DNA from: Methylobacter luteus IMV-B-3098
Lineage (GTDB): Bacteria; Pseudomonadota; Gammaproteobacteria; Methylococcales; Methylomonadaceae
Assembly: GCF_000427625.1 (NCBI RefSeq)
Contig: NZ_KE386569.1
Span: forward strand, 10,796-74,795
Direction of reading: 5' to 3'
DNA: 64,000 nucleotides
Positions 29,166 to 37,885 of the stretch are shown here, in pieces. Below the pieces are notes generated by a model that was not told the DNA's origin, ran no database searches, and saw only the letters and a program-made list of their open reading frames with translations. The position numbers and the translations under genes were made by a program. Each line of letters starts with the position of its first letter. Positions within the stretch are counted from its first letter, which is position 1.

Positions 29166-29188
29166 ACCGGCTTTTTCCTGAAGCCGGT
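29166..29188. terminator. Hairpin after the NhaP-type gene
   Basis: ACCGGCTT (29166-29173) pairs with AAGCCGGT (29181-29188). On the plus strand it is followed by ACCCC rather than a T tract, so intrinsic termination in that direction is doubtful. It may act as an RNA stabiliser or Rho-assisted terminator. Confidence 0.4.
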
Positions 29189-29390
29189 ACCCCTTCGAGT
29201 TCACAGCGCCCTGGATCAATCAAGGGCAAAAATAGGCTTTTTTTTCCTCAAAAGAGTTCAGTCCGTGAATAGCTAATTGCAGGCGGACTGCCATCAATAC
29301 GTTACAGATTTAGCTGGCAGGATCTGCTGAACTCGAGTAAAGTGCGCACAATTTTGACCATCGGATTTTCCACAATTTTTCACGGACTTT

Positions 29391-30830
29391 ATGATTAGAA
29401 AGCTTTTGCCATACTTGGCGGCCTTAATCTCTCTTGGCTTCCCGGTGCTCGCTATGGGGGGTGAAAACGCCGCCATTGATTCCCAACAACCTTTAGACCT
29501 GACACTGCACTGGGTAGGATATCTCGCGATTGGGATTTTTGTCGTGGCATATATCCTCGCCATGTTTGAAGAAGTCACCGAACTGCGCAAATCAAAGCCC
29601 ATGGTGTTTGCAGCCAGCCTGATATGGGTATTTATTGCTTTCATTTACGTTTCCGGGAACATGGGCGAAGTTGCCGGAAAGGCTTTCCGTACCAGCCTGG
29701 AAGGGTTTGCCGAACTGTTTTTGTTTATTATGGTTTCGATGGCCTATCTCAATGCCATGGAGGACCGGAACGTTTTTGAAAATCTACGTGTTTGGCTGTT
29801 GAGTAAAAACTTCAGCTACCGGCAGTTATTCTGGATCACCGGCTGGATGTCTTTTGGGTTGTCTTCGGTCGCTAACAATCTGACCACCGCTCTGCTGATG
29901 GGCGCCGTATTATTGGCCATGGGCAAGGACAACAAATGCTTTATCACCATCTCCTGTGTTAATGTGGTTATCGCCACCAATGCCGGTGGTTCGTTCAGCC
30001 CTTTCGGCGACATCACGACGTTATTGGTCTGGCAAAAAGGAGTTGTACCGTTCATCAGCTTTTATTCGCTGTTAATTCCAGCCATGGTCAACTTTGCCCT
30101 GCCTGCGGCAATCATGCATTTCTGGATTCCCAAGGAGCAGCCGGCGGCAGCTAGAGAAGCGCCGGTCATCAAGCGCGGTGCCGGCATTATAATTTTTCTG
30201 TTCCTGATGACTATCATAACAGCGGTTTGCTTTGAGAATTTTCTTGAGCTGCCTCCGGCAGCCGGCATGCTGATGGGCTTGACCTACTTGAAGTTTTTTA
30301 GCTACTACATGCAAAAGGCACCCGGAAAAACCAATGGAGCGCCAGACACCGACACAATGGACATTCCGGTTATAGATGATGAACATCACGAGTTCGACGT
30401 ATTTAAGAACGTGGCCAATCTGGAATGGGACACACTGCTGTTTTTCTATGGCGTTATGATGAGCGTTGCCGGCTTGAGTTTCCTTGGCTATCTGGGACTT
30501 GTCTCGAATTTTTTATACGGCGAAATAGATCCAACCATTGCCAACATTCTAGTGGGTATCTTTTCGGCATTCATCGATAACGGCACGATCATGTACGCCG
30601 TGCTGACCATGCAGCCGGATATCTCCCAAGGGCAGTGGCTGCTAGTCACATTGACAGCCGGCGTAGGTGGCAGTCTGCTGGCTATCGGGTCGGCTTCTGG
30701 CGTTGGTTTGATGGGGCAGGCCAAAGGCATTTACACGTTCAGCACGCACCTGAAATGGATGCCGGTGATTTTGATCGGTTATTTCGGCAGCATCGCCGTG
30801 CATTTCCTGCTCAACGCGGATTATTTCTAA
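29391..30830 (+). CDS. nhaD: NhaD-family Na+/H+ antiporter
   Basis: The 479-residue protein begins with a cleavable-looking first helix (MIRKLLPYLAALISLGFPVLA), as in other NhaD proteins, followed by about 12 membrane helices. The ion-transporter core motifs SSVANNLTTALLMGAVLL (about 160-177) and NAGGSFSPFGDITTLLVW (about 200-217) are characteristic of the NhaD branch of the ArsB/NhaD superfamily. NhaD exchanges Na+ or Li+ for H+ at alkaline pH. It has a 245-bp upstream region and its own likely promoter. Confidence 0.92.
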   Translation: MIRKLLPYLAALISLGFPVLAMGGENAAIDSQQPLDLTLHWVGYLAIGIFVVAYILAMFEEVTELRKSKPMVFAASLIWVFIAFIYVSGNMGEVAGKAFRTSLEGFAELFLFIMVSMAYLNAMEDRNVFENLRVWLLSKNFSYRQLFWITGWMSFGLSSVANNLTTALLMGAVLLAMGKDNKCFITISCVNVVIATNAGGSFSPFGDITTLLVWQKGVVPFISFYSLLIPAMVNFALPAAIMHFWIPKEQPAAAREAPVIKRGAGIIIFLFLMTIITAVCFENFLELPPAAGMLMGLTYLKFFSYYMQKAPGKTNGAPDTDTMDIPVIDDEHHEFDVFKNVANLEWDTLLFFYGVMMSVAGLSFLGYLGLVSNFLYGEIDPTIANILVGIFSAFIDNGTIMYAVLTMQPDISQGQWLLVTLTAGVGGSLLAIGSASGVGLMGQAKGIYTFSTHLKWMPVILIGYFGSIAVHFLLNADYF

Positions 30831-30835
30831 TCCTT

Positions 30836-30873
30836 CCTTCTGCCGGCAGCGCCTTCATGCTGTCGGCAGAAGG
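30836..30873. terminator. Strong hairpin after nhaD
   Basis: CCTTCTGCCG (30836-30845) pairs with CGGCAGAAGG (30864-30873), five bases after the nhaD stop codon. There is no clear T tract, so it is a probable but not typical terminator. Confidence 0.5.
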
Positions 30874-31189
30874 CTTGTCCATATTCTCAACCAGTCTCGC
30901 CAATCCAGCACAATCCCGGAATAAGCCCGGGCGAATCGGGATGTTCCAGTCCCCGATAGTATCCAGGAAAAAGCAGTTTGGCTGCGCCAGATATGCAGAC
31001 CATACCGGCCTTGCATGAGGTTGGAAGTTTCAAGCACGGAGCCAGGTTGCGGCGGCCGGATCGATGGGTCGGGAGACCGGTGTTCAGCAAAAGCAGCGAG
31101 TTCGCCGATCAGGCGGGTGGGATTTCAAGTAGAGGGATATCAAAGGCCGTTAATCATCCATGACTAACGGCATTGTCGTCAGTTTGTCG
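30874..31189. other. Intergenic region between convergent nhaD and hpnN
   Basis: These about 315 bp hold several short overlapping frames on both strands, none with a plausible ribosome binding site or recognisable domain. A 7-bp inverted repeat, GCCGTTA (31146-31152) with TAACGGC (31165-31171), lies just past the hpnN stop and may help end that transcript. I see nothing else. Confidence 0.5.
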
Positions 31190-33844
31190 TTAAAAAACTG
31201 ATTGATTTGATCGCTTCTTTGAATGGTGCGGCTTGAGCCTGAGCATGCTAAATGCCGGCAGGACGACCAGCGCGCAAATCAAGGTCAGGAGCAGGCCCAT
31301 GGCGAGCAGAATGCCCATCGAAGCCGTGCCTTGATGCGTCGTGAACGCCAAACTGCCGAAGCTGAATATCGTGGTCAGGGTGCCGAAGAAAACGCCCTGA
31401 GCCTCGCTGCTGCTAAGCATATTGCCGCCGTTTGAACTCAGGTAGTGCAGTCGGTGCGCCATATGGATGCCGCTGTCCACGCCGAGGCCGAACAACAGCG
31501 GCAAGGCGATGATGTTGGCGAAATTAAACGGCATATCGATCAGCACGGTCATGGCCGCCGTGAACAGGGAAGCGAGCAGCAACGGCAACAGCACCAGCAA
31601 GGTATCCTTGACATTGCGCATAATAACCAGCAGCAGCAGGGTAATGACGCCGAAGGCGACGGTAAAGGCCTGCTGGAACGCGCGGATAACCTCGTTCATG
31701 GACTCAAGATAACTGACCGGCAAATCAGTGACATGCGGGTCAACCTGCTGAGCATCCAGGATAAACTCGCGCATATTTTCCAGATCGTTCAAATCTTTTT
31801 TTGGAAAAGCCTGAACCCGGTAGATTCCATTCTTGCTGAGCCAGCGCTCGCTCAAATCCGCGGGCAGCGTCTCCAGATCGATCTGGCCGGCCTGCAGGCT
31901 ATTGCGCAAAATCTGGATGGTTGACGGCAACGAATTTAGCATACTGGCCTGAAGCCGGTTCAGGATAGTTTGACGCGTTTCGGCATCGAACGATTGCAGT
32001 TTGGCAAGGAAGCGATCCAACGTAGCATCCAGCTCGATCATGACGCTGTTGTTGTCCGTAGCCAGGCGTTGCTTGAGCACTGTCTGGAATTTTTGCAGGG
32101 ACTCGATTTTGGCGTCCTCTTTAGCCGGCGCGGGGAAATGATCGAGCACGGGGCCCACTATCAGCGCGAGTTCTTCTATCAAGGCCAGCTTGTCATCCTG
32201 ATCTTCGGGGATAAAGTCGAACAGCGTCAACGCCTTGTCTACCGTGCTGAGTTTTTCGAGGCGCGCTTCCTTGTCCCGTGCTTCCGCCTCGGATGTCGCC
32301 AGGGATGTCAGCGTCATTGGCGAGGTATCCTGGGATTGCAGCAGATATTTAAAGGTTTTGACCGACTCGGTGTTGGGATCGCGCAAGTTGATCGGATTGA
32401 AATCCACGCTGACCTGCGTCAGCAGAACCAGGGCGGCTGCGGCTAAAACATAAGTAATCCAGCGGATCGGGCGCGCATGGACCAACGGCCAGTTCGATAC
32501 CAGCTTGGAATGGGTTTGCTGGCTCTCTTCTATTTTCCGCACTTTAGGCGGCATGATTTTTATTAGCGCCGGCAGGACGGTAAAGGTCGTTGACAGCGCG
32601 ATGACCAGACTGGTGCCAGCAATGATGCCCAGTTCCGAAACGCCGACATAATTGGTCGGAATGAAGGCGAACAGGCCGATCGCCGCTGTGAGTGTGCACA
32701 GGGCCAGCGAGCCGCCCGTGGACGTGAGCGTGTCGCGCAGGGCTTGGCGCGGTGATTCGCCGCGCTGTCTCAGTTCACGGTAGCGCAGGCAGAAATGTGA
32801 GGAGTAAGCATCGCCCATGCCAATAAACAGCACGCCGAAAGCAATCGAGATCATGTTCAAGTGCCCGATGGCGAATGTAGCGAAGCCCAGGGATAGCACC
32901 AGGCCCATGGTCAACGTAAAAAAGGTCGCGAACATCAGTTTGAAGGAACGATAGGCGATCCAGAGCGTGATGCACACCAAAAACATCGAAGCGATACCAG
33001 CAATGGTGGTGCCTTCGGTAACCGTTTGCATTTCTTCGTACTCCAGCACGACTTCTCCGGTCATGCGGACGCTGACATCGGAGACATCGTCAGTCAGTGA
33101 GGAGGCAATGACCTGATTGACGGCCGTCAAGCTTTTCTCGGCGGGCAGAAACTCCTGAAAATTCAAGACCGGCGTGGCGATGATAAAGCGTTTGGTGACA
33201 CCCAGCCCCGAGGATCTGTCCATCATCAGTTGTTGCCAGGATAGCTGATAGGGGCGGCCTTCCAGCGCCGCTTGCAAGGCTTCGCTGGTCTTGCCGAAGA
33301 CAGCGTTCATATCAAGCTCGATGTCATTGGAAGCATCCAGCGCCTGCCCGAATAGATCGAACAGCCCGTTCAGACTATTGTCCTGCGACAGCTTACCCAT
33401 AAAAGGCTGGGCATTGGCGAGTTTCGTGGAGAGATCTTGCAGTTCTTGCATGCTCAGATAAAGCAAGCCGTTGCGATCGAAAAACTCGCCTTCATCGGGA
33501 AGGTAAACGGATTTGATCTGATCTTTTTGCTGGCGCAAGCCGGCGCTGATGCGCTTGACTGCGGCGGAGGTCTGTTCGGGCGTCTTGCCCTCTATAACCA
33601 GCAATATAGTGTTGGCGTCCTGGGGGAAAGCCTTTTCCAGACGCATACGATCCTGCTGGAACGGCAGTTCGGGAGAAATCATCTCGGCCGTGTTGGTATT
33701 GACGGTGAGGTTGTTCGCTGTATATTGAAAGATGAAACCGCTGACCACCAGAGAGAATATAAGTAGCCACCAGGGTCGGTTAAGGATGTTTTCTTCCCAC
33801 CAGAGAATAGTTTTGACCAGGAGATTTTCGGTTGTTTTACTCAT
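31190..33844 (-). CDS. hpnN: RND/MMPL-family transporter, HpnN-like (hopanoid transport)
   Basis: The 884-residue protein has the RND repeat layout: one N-terminal helix (about 27-45), a large periplasmic loop, a block of five to six helices (about 265-430), then the same again (helix near 455-475, periplasmic loop, final helices 715-870). The early segment NLTVNTNTAEMISPELPFQQ resembles the HpnN branch, which moves hopanoids to the outer membrane. Hopanoids are abundant in methanotrophs. No other hpn gene is nearby, so the name rests on sequence memory alone. An in-frame TTG at 33856 would add four residues; ATG 33844 is preferred. Confidence 0.75.
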   Translation of the reverse strand: MSKTTENLLVKTILWWEENILNRPWWLLIFSLVVSGFIFQYTANNLTVNTNTAEMISPELPFQQDRMRLEKAFPQDANTILLVIEGKTPEQTSAAVKRISAGLRQQKDQIKSVYLPDEGEFFDRNGLLYLSMQELQDLSTKLANAQPFMGKLSQDNSLNGLFDLFGQALDASNDIELDMNAVFGKTSEALQAALEGRPYQLSWQQLMMDRSSGLGVTKRFIIATPVLNFQEFLPAEKSLTAVNQVIASSLTDDVSDVSVRMTGEVVLEYEEMQTVTEGTTIAGIASMFLVCITLWIAYRSFKLMFATFFTLTMGLVLSLGFATFAIGHLNMISIAFGVLFIGMGDAYSSHFCLRYRELRQRGESPRQALRDTLTSTGGSLALCTLTAAIGLFAFIPTNYVGVSELGIIAGTSLVIALSTTFTVLPALIKIMPPKVRKIEESQQTHSKLVSNWPLVHARPIRWITYVLAAAALVLLTQVSVDFNPINLRDPNTESVKTFKYLLQSQDTSPMTLTSLATSEAEARDKEARLEKLSTVDKALTLFDFIPEDQDDKLALIEELALIVGPVLDHFPAPAKEDAKIESLQKFQTVLKQRLATDNNSVMIELDATLDRFLAKLQSFDAETRQTILNRLQASMLNSLPSTIQILRNSLQAGQIDLETLPADLSERWLSKNGIYRVQAFPKKDLNDLENMREFILDAQQVDPHVTDLPVSYLESMNEVIRAFQQAFTVAFGVITLLLLVIMRNVKDTLLVLLPLLLASLFTAAMTVLIDMPFNFANIIALPLLFGLGVDSGIHMAHRLHYLSSNGGNMLSSSEAQGVFFGTLTTIFSFGSLAFTTHQGTASMGILLAMGLLLTLICALVVLPAFSMLRLKPHHSKKRSNQSVF

Positions 33845-34118
33845 CGAATGCTTCAAGGATTATGGTTGGACTGGCTTGTTTACCACCGCGCGCAATTTTT
33901 TATTCGGCACGAAAAAACCAGTCCGACTGGAATAGATTGATAAAACCGACAAGTATAAACAACTATGGCTGAGCTGCAAAACCGGCTATTGAAACTCCTG
34001 CAAAATTCATTAAAAAATATCGGGGATTTAAAAATAGGGATGACCTGACAGTATGGATGATGGCAATTACTGTAACCAAATGGAAAAGGTCAAGAACATG
34101 TAATCCAATATGACAAAG

Positions 34119-34328
34119 CTAGTTTTCTTCGCTTTTGGAGGAAGGTTTTTCACTATCGTTAACTTTTTCTTCGTCGCCTGTTTGACCTTCTTCGCCTTCT
34201 TTAACAGCCGAACGAAAGTTTTTGATCGCGTCTCCCAAATCAGAGCCTAGCGTACGCAGGCGTTTGGTGCCGAAGATAATGATGATGATGGCTAATACGA
34301 TTAGCAGTTTAGTAACGCTGATACCCAT
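34119..34328 (-). CDS. tatA: Twin-arginine translocase subunit TatA
   Basis: The 69-residue protein has an N-terminal membrane helix (about 5-20, [16 protein letters not shown]). The [21 protein letters not shown] amphipathic helix region and a charged, acidic C-terminus follow. The size and the FG hinge fit TatA/TatE. No tatB or tatC adjoins it, so it is a lone copy, possibly a TatE-like paralogue or the main TatA with tatBC elsewhere. Confidence 0.9.
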   Translation of the reverse strand: MGISVTKLLIVLAIIIIIFGTKRLRTLGSDLGDAIKNFRSAVKEGEEGQTGDEEKVNDSEKPSSKSEEN

Positions 34329-34607
34329 TTTTAACTCCAGTAAGATGTTCCAGTTATTAGTATATTAGCCAGTTGAATTTTGCTTGGCAAAATGATTTCA
34401 AGAATATAGTAAATGCGCAACTACGGATACAGGGGGCATTTGAAAAGCCGACATTTTAAAAATGATAAAAAATCCGCGCAAAGTTAAGAAAATCATTTCA
34501 TTTTGGCAGTTCGGCGCCAAATATTTTTAGAGACGGATTAAAAGGATAGGTTCAGCGCAAAGATGCAGCCATTCAACCATGCTGAGCCGTACTCATCGAA
34601 GCCAAGC

Positions 34608-34790
34608 TTATTCCTTGTTTTCGCAGCGGTTACCCTGGCAACCGCAACTCTTGCCGCAACCCAAGCCTTCCTCTTTGGCAGGGCCGAACTCAGGGTATTT
34701 AGCGGCCACTTTTCTGGCCGCCTGTTGAATCAGAATCCAGCCCAGCATCAAGGAAAAGATAATGCCGAAAGCAATTAAAAAGTTAATCAT
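34608..34790 (-). CDS. Small Cys-rich membrane protein, NqrM-like
   Basis: The 60-residue protein is made of one membrane helix (about 2-22, INFLIAFGIIFSLMLGWIL), a short linker and a Cys-rich tail (LGCGKSCGCQGNRC, four Cys). Size, topology and tail resemble NqrM (DUF539), the maturation factor that supplies iron to the Cys site between NqrD and NqrE of Na+-NQR. It lies 20 bp after rnfA as the last gene of the rnf operon. RnfA and RnfE are the NqrE and NqrD homologues, so a parallel role in Rnf is plausible. I chose the ATG at 34790; the frame is open to 34838. Family assignment is by eye. Confidence 0.65.
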   Translation of the reverse strand: MINFLIAFGIIFSLMLGWILIQQAARKVAAKYPEFGPAKEEGLGCGKSCGCQGNRCENKE

Positions 34791-34809
34791 AATATATCCT
34801 GTTGATGAG

Positions 34810-35400
34810 TTACGTCGCGCCGCCGCCCAAGCCTGCAAAGCCCATGAACGTCATGGACAGAATGCCGGCCAGCATCATGCTCAAACCGGCCGCCTGGGTA
34901 ATGCTGGGCATATTGGCCAGCTCCAGCTTTTCTCTCAGCCCGGCCATCAGAATCAGGGCGAGGGCGAAACCCGCACCGGCGCCGGCGCTGAAAGCCACCG
35001 ATTGCAGAAAGCCATAGCCTTTGGCGGTCTGGATTAAAGCAACGCCTAAGATCGCGCAGTTGGTCGTGATTAACGGTAGATAAATGCCCAAAGCCCGAGA
35101 CAGTACCGGACTGAATTTCTTCAGAATCATTTCCACCAATTGTACCGCGGCAGCGATCACGGCGATGAAACTGATCAGGCGCAGGAATTCGAGATCGTAC
35201 TTGACCAGGATGGCATTGATGCCATAGGCGCAGATGGAGCTGATCAGCATCACGAATGTGGTTGCCAAGCCCATGTTGATCGCGGTGTCGCGTTTTGCCG
35301 ATGTGCCGACAAAAGGGCACAGGCCTAAAAACATCGCCAATACGAAGTTATTGATTAAAAAAGCATTCAGGAACAGATAGCCTAATGATTCGGTTTGCAT
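34810..35400 (-). CDS. rnfA: Rnf complex subunit RnfA
   Basis: The 196-residue integral membrane protein has six helices and is homologous to NqrE. Typical sequences are NNFVLAMFLGLCPFVGTSAK (about 17-36), with one conserved cluster-ligand Cys, and LPLITTNCAILGVAL (about 105-119), with the other. With RnfE it carries an FeS centre in the membrane for electron transfer coupled to ion translocation. It is near the end of the operon, 42 bp after rnfE. Confidence 0.96.
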   Translation of the reverse strand: MQTESLGYLFLNAFLINNFVLAMFLGLCPFVGTSAKRDTAINMGLATTFVMLISSICAYGINAILVKYDLEFLRLISFIAVIAAAVQLVEMILKKFSPVLSRALGIYLPLITTNCAILGVALIQTAKGYGFLQSVAFSAGAGAGFALALILMAGLREKLELANMPSITQAAGLSMMLAGILSMTFMGFAGLGGGAT

Positions 35401-35442
35401 GACGGGTATCTCAGGTAATTAAAAGGCCAATACTTCAAACTG

Positions 35443-36120
35443 TTAAGGGTTCTGCTTGACCGTGCAATGCGTGGCGGCATCAGTGCCAATGATTTTCTTG
35501 GTCCGACGTTGCTCGACCCATTTGAACAGCAGCAGCCAGCTGCCCAGCACGATGAAACCGCCGGGCGGCAAGATCATGACGACCCACGGTTCAAAGCTGT
35601 CGCTGAACACCTGAAAGCCGAGCAGTTTGCCGGAGCCCAGCAGTTCCCTGACGCTGCCGAGGCAGGCCAGCGCGAAGGTAAAGCCCACGCCCATGCCGGC
35701 GGCGCTGACGACGGATTTGTTGAACGCGTTCTTGGACGCATAGGCTTCGGCGCGGCCCAGAATCAGGCAGTTCACGACGATGAGCTGGATAAAGGCGCCC
35801 AGGGCGTTGTACATGTCCAGGCTGATGGCCTGAATCAGGTAATCCACCAGCGTCACGAAAGTCGCGATGATGATGATGTAAGTCGTGATGCGGATTTGTT
35901 TGGGGATGAAATGGCGCAGTCCCGAGACCAGGGCATTGGAACCGACCAGCACGAAAATGGTGGCCGCGCCCATGGCCAAGGCATTGGCCAGCGAATTGGT
36001 GACAGCCAGGGTAGGGCACAGACCCAGCATCATGACGAAAATGGGGTTTTCCTTCCACAGTCCGGCGGTAAATATTTCCAGCGTCAGTGGCGTTTCTTGT
36101 TTAGGGGCAGGCGTCGACAT
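35443..36120 (-). CDS. rnfE: Rnf complex subunit RnfE
   Basis: The 225-residue membrane protein is homologous to NqrD. The motifs NPIFVMMLGLCPTLAVTNSL (about 20-39) and QLIVVNCLILGRAEAYASKN (about 107-126) each contain the conserved Cys. It pairs with RnfA in antiparallel topology. It starts 11 bp after rnfG ends. Confidence 0.96.
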   Translation of the reverse strand: MSTPAPKQETPLTLEIFTAGLWKENPIFVMMLGLCPTLAVTNSLANALAMGAATIFVLVGSNALVSGLRHFIPKQIRITTYIIIIATFVTLVDYLIQAISLDMYNALGAFIQLIVVNCLILGRAEAYASKNAFNKSVVSAAGMGVGFTFALACLGSVRELLGSGKLLGFQVFSDSFEPWVVMILPPGGFIVLGSWLLLFKWVEQRRTKKIIGTDAATHCTVKQNP

Positions 36121-36131
36121 ACATCACCTCT

Positions 36132-36833
36132 TTACGGTTGGGTTGTCAGCTGGGCTTTTTCCAGCAGGTTTAAATTCTGGGCAATAGCGGGATGGAAGAG
36201 TTGCCCGCTTTTATCGAGCATGCGCCCGACGGCATTGGAGGTAATCGTGGCGCCGGCAATCGCATCGATTTCCCAGGGATTCTTCTTGGTGCCATGTCGG
36301 ACTGTTTTAATATCATGGGCCAGGGCCGATTGCTCGTCGTTCACTTTGGCGTCCAGACATTCGAAATTCTTCAGAAAACTTTCATCGGTAGCGATCTTAT
36401 CGCCAAAGCCTGGTGTTTCCGTGCTTTTCAAGACGACAAAATCCTTGATGCAGCTGCTGTACGGATCATAGGCATACAGGATCTTTACCGTATCCTGATA
36501 ACCTTGCGCCGCCGCTGTCAAGGCGATGCCGACCAGTTTATGGTCTTGATCGTAGCCGGCGTAAATCAGATTGCCGTCATTGGGCGTATCGTCCGGAACC
36601 AGCATGAGCTCGCTCTCCTCCAGGCGAAAGGTCAGGCGGGAGCTGGCGCTGGCCGGCAACACATTGTACAAGGCGCCTTCCAGTGCCACACGTTGATTGT
36701 CGGCTATCATGGGTTTCGTGTATTCATAAACCAGGGCCACCAACAGGCCTGATATCAAGGCGACGGCACCCAGTTTCTGGATCAGTGACAGACTGGAAGG
36801 CAGTTGTGGAATCTGCGGATCGGGAGTACTCAT
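36132..36833 (-). CDS. rnfG: Rnf complex subunit RnfG (FMN-binding)
   Basis: The 233-residue protein has an N-terminal membrane helix (about 22-40, LGAVALISGLLVALVYEYT) and a periplasmic FMN-binding domain. The flavinylation motif appears as IAGATITSNAVG (about 190-201), where the Thr would carry covalent FMN through a phosphoester bond. It is two bases from rnfD. Confidence 0.95.
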   Translation of the reverse strand: MSTPDPQIPQLPSSLSLIQKLGAVALISGLLVALVYEYTKPMIADNQRVALEGALYNVLPASASSRLTFRLEESELMLVPDDTPNDGNLIYAGYDQDHKLVGIALTAAAQGYQDTVKILYAYDPYSSCIKDFVVLKSTETPGFGDKIATDESFLKNFECLDAKVNDEQSALAHDIKTVRHGTKKNPWEIDAIAGATITSNAVGRMLDKSGQLFHPAIAQNLNLLEKAQLTTQP

Positions 36834-36835
36834 GC

Positions 36836-37885
36836 TTAGTCCTTATCTTTGCGTGCGCCGAAAATACGTGGCTGAGTGAAGGATTCAATGATGGGCGTCG
36901 CGGCATTGCCGAACAAAATCGCATACATGACCGCCTCGGTCAAGGCACCGAACAGGCGGATGATGACCGTCATAAAGCCGATCAAAAAGCCGATAATGAA
37001 AATGCCCAGCGGCGTGACCGGCGATGACACCATATCGGTGGTCATGAAGACGGCCGCAAACATCAAGCCGCCCGAGAATATCATAAAGCTGGCGCTTGGG
37101 TATTTAGACGGGTCCATAAGATAAAAGATTTCGGCCGTTATGAAGGTGCCGAAAATGACGGCGGCGGTAATGCGCCAATCGAGCATTTTCTTATAGATCA
37201 GATAAGCACCGCAAAGCAAGATCAGCAATGAAGAGGGCTCGCCGGCCGAGCCCGCGACCGTGCCCAGAAACAAATCCTGTGCATCGGTCATGATGCCTTG
37301 AAATTTCATTAGCGCCAGCGGGGTCGCGCCGGTGAAACCGTCGATGGCCGTATTCAACGTCCAGTCGGCGGTAGGCTCGGCCGTCATGAACGGGAAGGCC
37401 AGCGTGGACGGGATGAATTCGCTGAAACGGTTCTCGGCAAAAGCCGGCGTCCAGGTCGTAATCGCTACCGGAAACGCCGCCTGGACAAATGCCCGCCCGA
37501 CCAGGGCCGGATTGAACACATTAAACCCCAGGCCGCCGAACAGGGCTTTACCGAGCGCGATCGAGACAAAGCCGCCGACCACGCCCATCCACAGTGGAAA
37601 GCCCGGCGGCAAAGTCAGAGCCAGCAGCAGGCCCGTGATGACGGCGCTGTAATCGCCGATGGTCGAACGCTTCTCGGCCATGCGGCAGAAAAAGTGCTCG
37701 GTTGCGACGCAAGCTGAGGTCGTTATAATCATCGACGCCAAGGCGCTGATGCCGAACTGGTAAATCGAATAGGCGCAGATCGGCAGTAAGGCATAAACCA
37801 CATGGCGCATGATCTCGGTGACGGTCGGCGCCCGCCGGATATAGGGCGATGTGCGTATGTCGATTTTGGGTGATTTTTCAGCCAT
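36836..37885 (-). CDS. rnfD: Rnf complex subunit RnfD
   Basis: The 349-residue membrane protein is homologous to NqrB, with nine to ten helices. The FMN attachment region reads FTGATPLALMK (about 184-194). Its first codons overlap the end of rnfC by 8 bp. It works with RnfG to pass electrons across the membrane. Confidence 0.95.
   Translation of the reverse strand: MAEKSPKIDIRTSPYIRRAPTVTEIMRHVVYALLPICAYSIYQFGISALASMIITTSACVATEHFFCRMAEKRSTIGDYSAVITGLLLALTLPPGFPLWMGVVGGFVSIALGKALFGGLGFNVFNPALVGRAFVQAAFPVAITTWTPAFAENRFSEFIPSTLAFPFMTAEPTADWTLNTAIDGFTGATPLALMKFQGIMTDAQDLFLGTVAGSAGEPSSLLILLCGAYLIYKKMLDWRITAAVIFGTFITAEIFYLMDPSKYPSASFMIFSGGLMFAAVFMTTDMVSSPVTPLGIFIIGFLIGFMTVIIRLFGALTEAVMYAILFGNAATPIIESFTQPRIFGARKDKD

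Noticed and set aside
29189-29390. Possible Na+- or pH-sensing riboswitch before nhaD
   Set aside because: The 200-bp leader is long enough, but I could not recognise a known riboswitch core or a convincing expression platform.
30855-31163. Three overlapping short frames between nhaD and hpnN
   Set aside because: Mutually overlapping on both strands with no start signal or domain.
35467-36471. 334-codon plus-strand frame opposite rnfE and rnfG
   Set aside because: Antisense to two well recognised rnf genes; the product is rich in His, Asp, Gly and Gln with no motif.
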